From NCBI GenBank assembly GCA_022614805.1, contig JAKEHY010000023.1, positions 49,983 through 113,982 of the forward strand: DNA of 64,000 bases. Reading direction: 5' to 3'. Source of the DNA: Candidatus Zixiibacteriota bacterium (lineage in GTDB: Bacteria; Zixibacteria; MSB-5A5; DSPP01). Shown here piece after piece: positions 53,525 to 60,301 of the stretch (positions are counted from its first letter, which is position 1; each line of letters opens with the position of its first letter). Below the pieces are notes generated by a model. The model searched no databases and was not told where the DNA came from. It was given only the letters and a program-made list of their open reading frames with translations. A program made the position numbers and the translations under genes.

Positions 53525-54318
53525 CAAAAACTAACCGGCTTGCCTTGATGGAGAACGGCGCGGGCGCTTTAGACTTAGGCGACCGGCAGGTTATTCCAAT
53601 TCAGGACGCCAGCCGGGAGCTCGCGCCGGTGGTGGATGGGGAGACCCGTTCCATTCTGGAACGGCTGCCCGGTTACGGCTGGTTGGAAGAAGTCAACCGG
53701 GAGCGGTCCCTAAAGGCCCTTAGGGGCATGCTCCTGTGCCACTGGCAGGGACAGCCGGATTATCGCGACGCATTCACGCCGCACCTCGTGTTTTGGGGCA
53801 ACCTGGATTACGCCGGGAACCTCGTCCGGGTCATTCGGAATGCCGGATTGGAGGGAGCCAAGCTTTTTGCGGTCACGGAGGGCATGCCAAGGGCAGCAGC
53901 GCCGGTCATTACCGGAATGGAATTTGACTGGCAGCTGCACCGGGTCGGAAACCCGCAAAGGGAGTTACCAGGATTTGCGCTGGAAGCCCTGGACAGCGTG
54001 GAAAGGAAAGGCCCAATTTTCACGGAACTTTATTTGGCCGAACCCGGTCGGGTGCACAAGGAACAGGTGGCGCCAGTTCTCGCACAGGAATTCGGTGCGG
54101 TGGTAAAGGCGGCGGTGGGTGCCACCCGGGGGGTGGTCAATGCCGTGAGCCACGCCGGTAGGCGGTTCTTTGCCGAACTTGCGCGTCAGATGGAGCAGGT
54201 GGCAGAGCAGGCCAGAGCCAGCTTTTCGCCTGTCCCATACCCTCACCACGATCCAGTTCTCCTCGCCAAAACTGGCCAGCGATACGCATATTTCTTGGAG
54301 GTCATGCGTTGGGAGTGA
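53515..54318 (+). CDS. Unknown protein, first gene of the transfer-type operon
   Basis: 267 residues following a strong AAAGGAGGAAGA site. It looks soluble with no signal peptide. Notable segments are DAFTPHLVFWGNLDYAGN, AVTEGMPRAAAPVITGMEFD and a long helical C-terminal half (RRFFAELARQMEQVAEQARA). Not recognised. It overlaps the following membrane-protein gene by 10 bp, so it is translationally linked to it. Confidence 0.6.
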   Translation: MQLTKTNRLALMENGAGALDLGDRQVIPIQDASRELAPVVDGETRSILERLPGYGWLEEVNRERSLKALRGMLLCHWQGQPDYRDAFTPHLVFWGNLDYAGNLVRVIRNAGLEGAKLFAVTEGMPRAAAPVITGMEFDWQLHRVGNPQRELPGFALEALDSVERKGPIFTELYLAEPGRVHKEQVAPVLAQEFGAVVKAAVGATRGVVNAVSHAGRRFFAELARQMEQVAEQARASFSPVPYPHHDPVLLAKTGQRYAYFLEVMRWE

Positions 54319-54830
54319 GGCCGCGGTTCGATGTGGAGCTGGATACCAGCTTAAAGCCGGAGGGGAGCGGTTTGCAGTACAGGGCTACCGCTCTCCTCCG
54401 GCCCTTGGCCGTGCTTTCGGTGATTTTCCTGGCCATCACGCTTGCGGGGAACAACTGGGAGCGGCTGAAGAGTGCGCCGTTTTTCATCGCCCTAGGCACG
54501 GTGAGTAGCGTTTGTTTTCTGCTTCTGCTGTGGGCTTTGTGCTTTTTGTGGTGGTTTTTCATTGGTAGCGGACAGGTATTGGAGCTTGTCAAAGACCTTT
54601 TGCCAGCGGGAGGAGAAGAGTTTCGGATTTGCCTGGCTTTTTTGGTGTTGGCCATCCCAATGCTAAGGATTGTCAATCGGACGCTAAAACGGGCAAGGGT
54701 GTCCCACCGCGCGGCGGTTACGGGCGTGGTTCTGCTCTTTTTACTTGACGCCTACCTATATCTGAATGGAGGAAAGGCAGCGGCGCTGGCAATTGCCCGG
54801 GCCGTCGCGACTTTCTTTCGGGCACTTTAA
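54309..54830 (+). CDS. Small polytopic membrane protein
   Basis: About 173 residues with four hydrophobic segments (about 30-50, 58-85, 100-118, 137-155). The start is TTG at 54309 or GTG at 54315, both overlapping the preceding gene. No family is recognised. Sitting upstream of a HerA-type ATPase, with a second small membrane protein nearby, it could be part of a membrane channel or anchoring complex (inference from context only). Confidence 0.55.
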   Translation: MGVRPRFDVELDTSLKPEGSGLQYRATALLRPLAVLSVIFLAITLAGNNWERLKSAPFFIALGTVSSVCFLLLLWALCFLWWFFIGSGQVLELVKDLLPAGGEEFRICLAFLVLAIPMLRIVNRTLKRARVSHRAAVTGVVLLFLLDAYLYLNGGKAAALAIARAVATFFRAL

Positions 54831-54846
54831 CGGCTCGGTCGGAAAA

Positions 54847-55215
54847 ATGAACGGAAACCGGCGAAGAAGAATTAAACGGGAAATCGAAAGGGAGCGGCTG
54901 GGGAGGGACGTCACGCCGCATGGAGCAATCAAAACGGTTTCGAGGGTCCACGAAATCAACGAGAGGGCCGAACTTGAAATCACGGTGACCTCCCACCTCG
55001 GAAGCCTCGCATGCGGGCATTTTTCAGACAAGGTTGGCGGGCGTTGTGGTAGATGCCGGAGGCCCCTTTGCTCAGGGTGCTCCAAGACTATCTGTTACGT
55101 TTGCGGGTCGGTCAGCTGCGCCGCCTGCACGGTACCGAGCTATTCTGGAAAGCTCTCCTACCATCGTGGTTGGTGTCGGCTTTTCGCTCCCTTCGTAAGG
55201 CTAATTCGAGGGTAG
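54847..55215 (+). CDS. Small protein with treble-clef-like zinc cluster
   Basis: 122 residues from ATG 54847. A basic N-terminal helix (RRRRIKREIERERLGRD) is followed by a Cys-rich array CGRCRRPLCSGCSKTICYVC and SCAAC, a RING- or B-box-like cross-brace pattern, and it ends with a hydrophobic-basic stretch (LFAPFVRLIRG). Cross-brace zinc folds are uncommon in bacteria and more frequent in archaea and eukaryotes. It lies between two small membrane-protein genes. Confidence 0.55.
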   Translation: MNGNRRRRIKREIERERLGRDVTPHGAIKTVSRVHEINERAELEITVTSHLGSLACGHFSDKVGGRCGRCRRPLCSGCSKTICYVCGSVSCAACTVPSYSGKLSYHRGWCRLFAPFVRLIRG

Positions 55216-55219
55216 CTCA

Positions 55220-55501
55220 ATGTGGTTGCTGGTTGTCCTGGTGGCGTTAGCATTGGTTTTCAGGAGACAGATTTTCAAACGCCCCCGGCTGACAGCCGGG
55301 TTGTTTCTCGGTCTTCTGTGTGCGGTCGCCTTGCTTAAGGTATTAGAATCGGACCCGGCGTGGCGCTCGATTTCCACTGGAAAGCCAGGACTAGCCGCGC
55401 TGGTAGTCTTGGTCGTGGTCGTGATGGCGATTAGGATTTTAAGGTACATATTTGACGATGTTTGGCCGAGTGATAAAAATGGTGGTTCGGAACGGTCATA
55501 A
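55220..55501 (+). CDS. Small membrane protein with two transmembrane helices
   Basis: 93 residues: TM1 MWLLVVLVALALVFRR, a second hydrophobic stretch at about 24-42, and a third around 58-78 (AALVVLVVVVMAIRIL). Its 3' end overlaps the start of the HerA-type ATPase gene. Probably a membrane partner of that ATPase. Confidence 0.55.
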   Translation: MWLLVVLVALALVFRRQIFKRPRLTAGLFLGLLCAVALLKVLESDPAWRSISTGKPGLAALVVLVVVVMAIRILRYIFDDVWPSDKNGGSERS

Positions 55502-57533
55502 TCCCGATAATCTGAATCGATTGGCGAATGCCCTCGGGAAGGATGACCCTTGGGTAAAAATGAATCTCACTGACGCCGCGCGTTTCCCGGAGATTGCTAC
55601 TGATATTGAAATGATGCTCTCGGTCGCAGTTGATGAACGAGGATTTGATAGGGCAAACCTGCCGCCCTACTCGCTTCAATCCAATGGGGAGGTGCAGGAC
55701 CCAATTCATATTGGCGAAACAACCTGGAACGACCGGAAGTACAACGAATTTAAGTTGTCGCTGCAAAGCTTTTTCCTACCCGTTCTCGTAGTAGGTGGGA
55801 CCGGAAGTGGCAAGTCAAACCTAGTCAAGAACTGCGTTTCCCAGCTGGCCGACTATCCGGACAAGACCTGTTTCTGGATCTTTGATTTTCTCCAGGAGTA
55901 TCGGGAGCTTGCTACAGGGCATCAAAATATTTTAGTATTGCCGTTGTCAGCGTTAAGGATAAACCCGCTAAGACCGCCGGCTGGGGTGGAAACATCCGAA
56001 TGGGCTCAAGTGTTCACGGAAATCTACAGCCATTCTTTCCACGTTTTAACCGGATCTAAGAGTTTCATTCACACGAGCCTTCACGACTTGTATGCAATGT
56101 ACGCTGATGAAGGTAAAGAAGCTTTTCCCAGCCTTGCCGATTTTTTACAATACTTGCGGGCCCAAAAATTGACGCGTACAGTATGGAGCTATGCTCCACT
56201 TAATATTTTACGGATAGATTCGATCTGCAAGTCTCTCGTAGGCAAGATAGACGTTAGTCGAGGCTTTGAAGATGAACTGCCGGGCCGCAATGTGGTATTT
56301 GAGTTCGATAGCGCCGGTGAAAGTGAATTGCAAAATTTCCTCTGTGAGTATCTTATGACTCGTGCTTTTTACTCGAGGCGCAATACAACATCAATCGCCA
56401 AAAACCTGGTCCTAATTATAGATGAAGGTCATCGCATTTTTGACCGGTCGAAGGAGCACACCGCCGCTGGGCTTCCGTTAATTGACACTTTGGTTACACA
56501 ATGCCGCCACGCGAAAATTTCGATGCTTTGCTCTGTTCAAGAAATTAGCAAAACAACTAACTCGCTTGTGGCCAATAGTCATTTGAAGTTTGTGCTTCAA
56601 GAAGGAAGCGGAAGGGACGAGGATGAAGTTAGTAAAGCCTTGCAGCTTACGAAAGAGCAAAAAGATTGTCTGCCGCAGTTAAGGGTCGGAGAGGCGATTG
56701 CCGCGACTGACGCCGGCCTTTATTTAGTCAAAGTAAAGCCGTTCACCCAAGGCTCGATGGTTTCTGAACAAAATGCGAGAGAAAGTACGAGGGCCGCCAT
56801 AGATAGACTGATGCAGGTAGTCGAGGGGAGGTCGGATTTGATGAAAACCCGGCTTGCCCAGGTCAACGGCCGAGGTCCGGACCTTGAATTGGCTCTCCTT
56901 TTGTGCCTGGCAAAAAGCCCGCTGTCCACCGCGGGAGAACTTGCCGGCGCCTTGAAATCGAGCAGGGCGAAGGTGGACAGGGGGTTGGATGCGCTCGAAT
57001 TCAAAGGCCTGTTGCGGAAGGTCAAACCCCTAAACTTATTCAAGGGCGGAGGTATAATTCTGTACGAGCCAACCGAGAAAGGAAAGAACCGCTGCAAGGA
57101 GTCGGGTCAACCCTATTACCATCCCGGAAAGTGCGGTTTGGAGGGGTATTTTTATCTGACTAAGGTCATTGAGCCCTTTTATAGAAGTCAGGGGTATAGT
57201 ACCAGGCTTGAAGGTCGAAGCGGAAACAGTACCGCGGATCTGATAGTCGAAAAAAACGACCAGTGCACTGCTGTGGAACTTGAGCTCACCAATGCAAACA
57301 TCTACGCCAACCTTCTACGAAATCTGGCGGCCACTGGAGTCGACCAGACGGTCCTTGTATTGAAGAATAACGACCTTTTCCAAAAAGCAACCGTGATGTC
57401 CAAAGACCTTGACGACTTGAACCGGCGGCGGATTGAATTAAGGGTTATAACCGATTTCGCTCCAGGCAAGTCATTCGTTACCACTAAGGAAATAGAGAAT
57501 GAAAACGAAATTAAAAAAATTACAAAAGGTTAA
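55458..57533 (+). CDS. HerA-type ATPase with winged-helix and nuclease-like C-terminus (second copy)
   Basis: About 691 residues. Walker A VGGTGSGKSN near 112-121, Walker B NLVLIIDEGHRIFD, and the following LVTQCRHAKISMLCSVQE fit HerA/TraG-like ATPases. A winged-helix segment follows (STAGELAGALKSSRAKVDRG), then GNSTADLIVEKNDQCTAVELE, again a PD-(D/E)XK-like core. Starts TTG 55452, ATG 55458 and ATG 55479 are all possible. It probably couples DNA movement to the membrane via the small membrane proteins just upstream, and lies directly before the primase gene. Confidence 0.8.
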   Translation: MFGRVIKMVVRNGHNPDNLNRLANALGKDDPWVKMNLTDAARFPEIATDIEMMLSVAVDERGFDRANLPPYSLQSNGEVQDPIHIGETTWNDRKYNEFKLSLQSFFLPVLVVGGTGSGKSNLVKNCVSQLADYPDKTCFWIFDFLQEYRELATGHQNILVLPLSALRINPLRPPAGVETSEWAQVFTEIYSHSFHVLTGSKSFIHTSLHDLYAMYADEGKEAFPSLADFLQYLRAQKLTRTVWSYAPLNILRIDSICKSLVGKIDVSRGFEDELPGRNVVFEFDSAGESELQNFLCEYLMTRAFYSRRNTTSIAKNLVLIIDEGHRIFDRSKEHTAAGLPLIDTLVTQCRHAKISMLCSVQEISKTTNSLVANSHLKFVLQEGSGRDEDEVSKALQLTKEQKDCLPQLRVGEAIAATDAGLYLVKVKPFTQGSMVSEQNARESTRAAIDRLMQVVEGRSDLMKTRLAQVNGRGPDLELALLLCLAKSPLSTAGELAGALKSSRAKVDRGLDALEFKGLLRKVKPLNLFKGGGIILYEPTEKGKNRCKESGQPYYHPGKCGLEGYFYLTKVIEPFYRSQGYSTRLEGRSGNSTADLIVEKNDQCTAVELELTNANIYANLLRNLAATGVDQTVLVLKNNDLFQKATVMSKDLDDLNRRRIELRVITDFAPGKSFVTTKEIENENEIKKITKG

Positions 57534-57539
57534 TTGGGT

Positions 57540-58694
57540 ATGAGTGAAAAGGAAAAGGTAGCGGCGTTCAAGTTCGTTGACTTTGCCGCGCACTACCAAA
57601 AAGGGTTTAGGAACAATGTGATACCGGTATCCGAAGTTTCGGATGCAGTCCAAAAATACCGAAAATTCGAATGTTACGCTTCGGCCTTAATTTATAACGA
57701 AGAAATCAAGGATTACATGCGGAAGAATTTACACCACGGCCGGCCCAGCGTGGCCGGTTACCCAGGAGTGGTATGGGGATATTACATCCCATTTGATATC
57801 GACTTGCGTGCAGGTAGGCAGGATGAGGGATTTAAGACGGCGAAGGCTCTGGCGGGTTTTCTAATAAAGTATCTCGAGTTAGATAGAGAATCGCTGGTAG
57901 CTTATTATAGTGGGTCGGGCATCCATTTTTCATTATCGAGCGAAAAATTTAGCGCCGAACCCAGCAGCGGTCTCCATATGGTCTTTAGTGACCTCAGGAG
58001 ACGCTTAGTGAAGCTTTCAATGATAAAACAGGTTGAATCAATCGATTTAACGATTGGGGACAAAAACAGGCTCTGGCGGCTGCCAGGCACGATGAATAAG
58101 AAAACGGGGCTGTTCAAAACGGAGCTTGAATTAGAAGAGTTGGACAGGCTGGGATTGGAGGAGATTAAAGAGCTATCCAAGCAATCCAAACCTACTCGGT
58201 ATACTGACTCAGCCGGCCTGATCCCTAACTCAAAAATTACATCAAATCCAGTAGCCGAAGCTCTCTACGGCGAAGCGGTAGAGCGACTGAAAAAAAGGTC
58301 AAAAACGAGAGTTCAACCACATCAGGTCAGGAAGGAAGCATCGGACGCAATTGAGACGCTCTGTGAAGCCAGGAAAAAGATATGGGACACGCCAGTGCCC
58401 GAGGGTCAACGGAACAACGCCGGCATCAGGCTAGCCAGCTGGTTCAGGATTTGCGGAAATTCCAAAGAGGAGACGGAGTCCCTGCTCAAATTGTGGAATG
58501 AAAAGAATGGCATTGGACTCGAAGACGAAGAATTGGTACGCATAGTTTCGTCGGCATATGCTGCGGCTGAACCTTACGGTTATTTTTGTTTTGACGAAAT
58601 TATTCGCCAATACTGTCCGTATTATCCTAGGAACCATTCATCCTGCCAGCAATACCAAATATTCAAGGGTGTTCAAACTCCACTGGAATGTTAA
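57540..58694 (+). CDS. Archaeo-eukaryotic-type primase (AEP) with PriCT-like C-terminus
   Basis: About 384 residues from ATG 57540. Catalytic DxD in YYIPFDIDLR (Asp86, Asp88), motif II SGSGIHFS with His129, and motif III ESIDLTIGDKNRLWRLPGT (Asp169 and the Arg/Trp loop) are AEP primase-polymerase features. Residues about 290-345 (RNNAGIRLASWFRICG ... LWNEKNG) match the PriCT domain, and the end has Cys residues (YCPYYPRNHSSCQ) that could bind zinc or iron-sulfur. It makes primers for element replication. Start is 6 bp after the ATPase stop. Confidence 0.8.
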   Translation: MSEKEKVAAFKFVDFAAHYQKGFRNNVIPVSEVSDAVQKYRKFECYASALIYNEEIKDYMRKNLHHGRPSVAGYPGVVWGYYIPFDIDLRAGRQDEGFKTAKALAGFLIKYLELDRESLVAYYSGSGIHFSLSSEKFSAEPSSGLHMVFSDLRRRLVKLSMIKQVESIDLTIGDKNRLWRLPGTMNKKTGLFKTELELEELDRLGLEEIKELSKQSKPTRYTDSAGLIPNSKITSNPVAEALYGEAVERLKKRSKTRVQPHQVRKEASDAIETLCEARKKIWDTPVPEGQRNNAGIRLASWFRICGNSKEETESLLKLWNEKNGIGLEDEELVRIVSSAYAAAEPYGYFCFDEIIRQYCPYYPRNHSSCQQYQIFKGVQTPLEC

Positions 58695-58758
58695 GGATTA
58701 TTAACAAAATTCAATTGGACTCGAAGGAACATTTGGTTAGCTGTGATGTAGGTGAGCT

Positions 58759-58995
58759 ATGCAAAACGCAGACAAGGCCAAGACAAACCTCCAGCAAAAA
58801 TCAGTCGAGCCACTGCTTACGGTAGACGAAGTCTGCCGGCTGCTACAGGTGAAGAGGAGCACGGTCTATTCCTGGGTGCAGTCCGGAAGACTGGCTTGCG
58901 TCCGGTTAGGTAGGGTATTACGTTTCCACAGTGATTCGATTGGCCGGGTTTGGACGGAAGGGCTTCGGCAATCAAGAAAGGAGAAGAATGATTAA
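58759..58995 (+). CDS. Excisionase-like helix-turn-helix protein
   Basis: 78 residues. LLTVDEVCRLLQVKRSTVYSW and LACVRLGRVLRFHSDSI form the MerR-like winged-helix pattern of HTH_17/excisionase proteins. AGGTGAGC precedes the ATG, and the stop overlaps the integrase start (TAATG). Probably a recombination directionality factor controlling excision. Confidence 0.8.
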   Translation: MQNADKAKTNLQQKSVEPLLTVDEVCRLLQVKRSTVYSWVQSGRLACVRLGRVLRFHSDSIGRVWTEGLRQSRKEKND

Positions 58996-60164
58996 TGCCG
59001 AAAAAGCCCACAAATCTGGTCTCACGGAATAAAATGTTCTATTTTCGTATACAGATTGACGGATGCGACAAATGGGTCTCGCTGGGGCCGGATTACCGGA
59101 AGGCGCTCGATGCCCACAAGGAGCTTTCGTTCAAATACAGCGAGTTGCGGCAGGAAAAGTACGTCCAGAAGCGGCTGGACCGGCTCCTTCCCCGTAAGCC
59201 GGTCGAAAGCCTGCACGTAGACCAGCTGGCTCACCGATGGCTGCACGAATACGTAGCCGTGCGCCGGAACGAAAAGGGTCAAAGACTGGCCCGGCAACGG
59301 TACGTCGACTTTGTAGCGCCGCTGATTGGGCAGATGAAGGTGGAAAGCGTCACGCCCGCCGACCTACGCAAAGTCCAAGCAAGCCTATCTGCTCGAGGGC
59401 TTTCCGTCAATAGCGTCCGTCACCTATGCGCGGACATACGCTGTATGTTCCTTTATGCCAAGCAGGAACTCAGGTGCATCACAGATGCTCCAATACCGCC
59501 TAATTTCCTGCCAAAGAAGTCGGAGGAAGCTCCGAGGCGGCTATCTGACCACGAGGTGAATAAACTGCTCGAGGCTGCCGCTGGCGAGGATTCATTGGTT
59601 ATCAGGCTCGCGCTGCAAACCGGCCTACGTTGGGGCGAATTAAAATCGCTCCGCCGGGTCCATTTCCAGCGCTCTGTCTCTGGACCGCATTTGGTGCTTG
59701 AGAAAACCAAGTCGAAGAAAGTTCGGCGGGTTTTTCTGACTGACCAGCTGGCGGCGGAATTGGAACTTCTCCGGTGTGGTTCCGTGGAAAAGCCGATGTT
59801 CCCGAATCTCCCTTATTCTCCGAGGCCGATAGTCAATCGTCTGAAGAAGAGGACGGGAATTGTCTGGAACTTCCACCGGCTACGGCATACCTTCGCTTCA
59901 CGCTGGCTGGAGGCCGGCGGGTCGAAAGAGGCCCTTCGGCAAGCCTTGGGGCACTGCACGATTCAGCTGACCGAACACTACGGCCGGGTTTCTGAAGATT
60001 ATGTTGCGAGAGAGGCTCGAGCCGTAGCAAATGTCGTAGCAAAAGCCGTAGCAGGGGCGGACAAGTGCGCATCCAACCCTAAGGCGGCAGGAGAGGGAAC
60101 TCCTTGCGAAGCAGAGGGTTTTGAAATAAGTTTACCCCATGACGCTGGCATAGCTCAGGGGTAG
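58995..60164 (+). CDS. int: Tyrosine integrase of the element
   Basis: 389 residues. An N-terminal arm-binding part with basic residues and a central core-binding domain (about 75-170, VDFVAPLIGQMKVESVTPAD) precede the catalytic domain: Arg in TGLRWGELKSL, Lys in KTKSKKVRRVFL, His-x-x-Arg in FHRLRHTFASRW, His in LGHCTIQ, and Tyr in TEHYGRVSED. The last codons extend over the tRNA-Thr 5' half, and the stop TAG (60162-60164) is part of the tRNA D-loop. Codons 343-353 (AVANVVAKAVA) encode the 12-bp-period repeats. AAGGAGAAG precedes the ATG. Confidence 0.92.
   Translation: MPKKPTNLVSRNKMFYFRIQIDGCDKWVSLGPDYRKALDAHKELSFKYSELRQEKYVQKRLDRLLPRKPVESLHVDQLAHRWLHEYVAVRRNEKGQRLARQRYVDFVAPLIGQMKVESVTPADLRKVQASLSARGLSVNSVRHLCADIRCMFLYAKQELRCITDAPIPPNFLPKKSEEAPRRLSDHEVNKLLEAAAGEDSLVIRLALQTGLRWGELKSLRRVHFQRSVSGPHLVLEKTKSKKVRRVFLTDQLAAELELLRCGSVEKPMFPNLPYSPRPIVNRLKKRTGIVWNFHRLRHTFASRWLEAGGSKEALRQALGHCTIQLTEHYGRVSEDYVAREARAVANVVAKAVAGADKCASNPKAAGEGTPCEAEGFEISLPHDAGIAQG
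60021..60053 (+). repeat. Right arm-type repeats inside the integrase gene
   Basis: Three direct copies of the 9-mer G(C/T)CGTAGCA at 60021-60029, 60033-60041 and 60045-60053, period 12 bp, encoding Ala/Val-Val-Ala steps. Two copies with the same spacing lie at 5681-5701. Probable integrase arm sites serving as both coding and binding sequence. Confidence 0.65.
60104..60132 (+). promoter_or_regulatory. Weak candidate promoter for the rebuilt tRNA-Thr
   Basis: TTGCGA at 60104-60109 and TAAGTT at 60127-60132, 17 bp apart, lie inside the integrase 3' end and 12 bp before the tRNA. The match to consensus is poor (about 4 of 6 and 3 of 6), so read-through from the int operon remains an alternative source of tRNA transcript. 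Confidence 0.3.
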
Positions 60165-60214
60165 AGCAGCGGTTTTGTAAACCGCCGGTCGGGGGTTCGA
60201 ATCCCTCTGCCAGC
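60144..60214 (+). tRNA. tRNA-Thr (anticodon TGT)
   Basis: 71 bases folding as a cloverleaf: acceptor GCTGGCA/TGCCAGC, D stem GCTC/GAGC, anticodon stem GCGGT/ACCGC with loop TTTGTAA (anticodon TGT, reading ACA), and T arm GGGGGTTCGAATCCCTC. CCA is not encoded. The 5' half comes from the element and the 3' half from the host, meeting at the 25-bp repeat. The D-loop is one base shorter than that of the original half at 5479. Confidence 0.93.
60160..60184 (+). repeat. Right 25-bp att core direct repeat
   Basis: Identical to 5496-5520 and covers the D-arm end and anticodon arm of the intact tRNA-Thr. To its right lies the original host 3' half. Confidence 0.9.
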
Positions 60215-60301
60215 TTCTAATTTTTTGTCCCCCTTGTTGACATCCTCTCTCAATCTTCGCTATTTCTCCCCATCGAAAACCGAAACCAAATAGGAGGGTC
60301 T

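Larger units (their letters stand above)
5496..60184. mobile_element. 54.7-kb integrative element in tRNA-Thr
   Basis: Bounded by identical 25-bp direct repeats from the tRNA anticodon arm, with 54,664 bp from repeat start to repeat start. At the right end lie a tyrosine integrase (58995-60164) and an excisionase-like HTH protein. Putative integrase arm sites with a 12-bp period lie just inside both ends. Internal genes include two HerA-type ATPases, an AEP primase, an Orc1/Cdc6-like initiator, a second recombinase and defence genes, so an integrative plasmid or conjugative-type element is likely. I recognise no relaxase and no complete type IV secretion set. GC content is mostly lower than in the flanks, except for a GC-rich patch at 32.3-34.6 kb. 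Confidence 0.85.
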
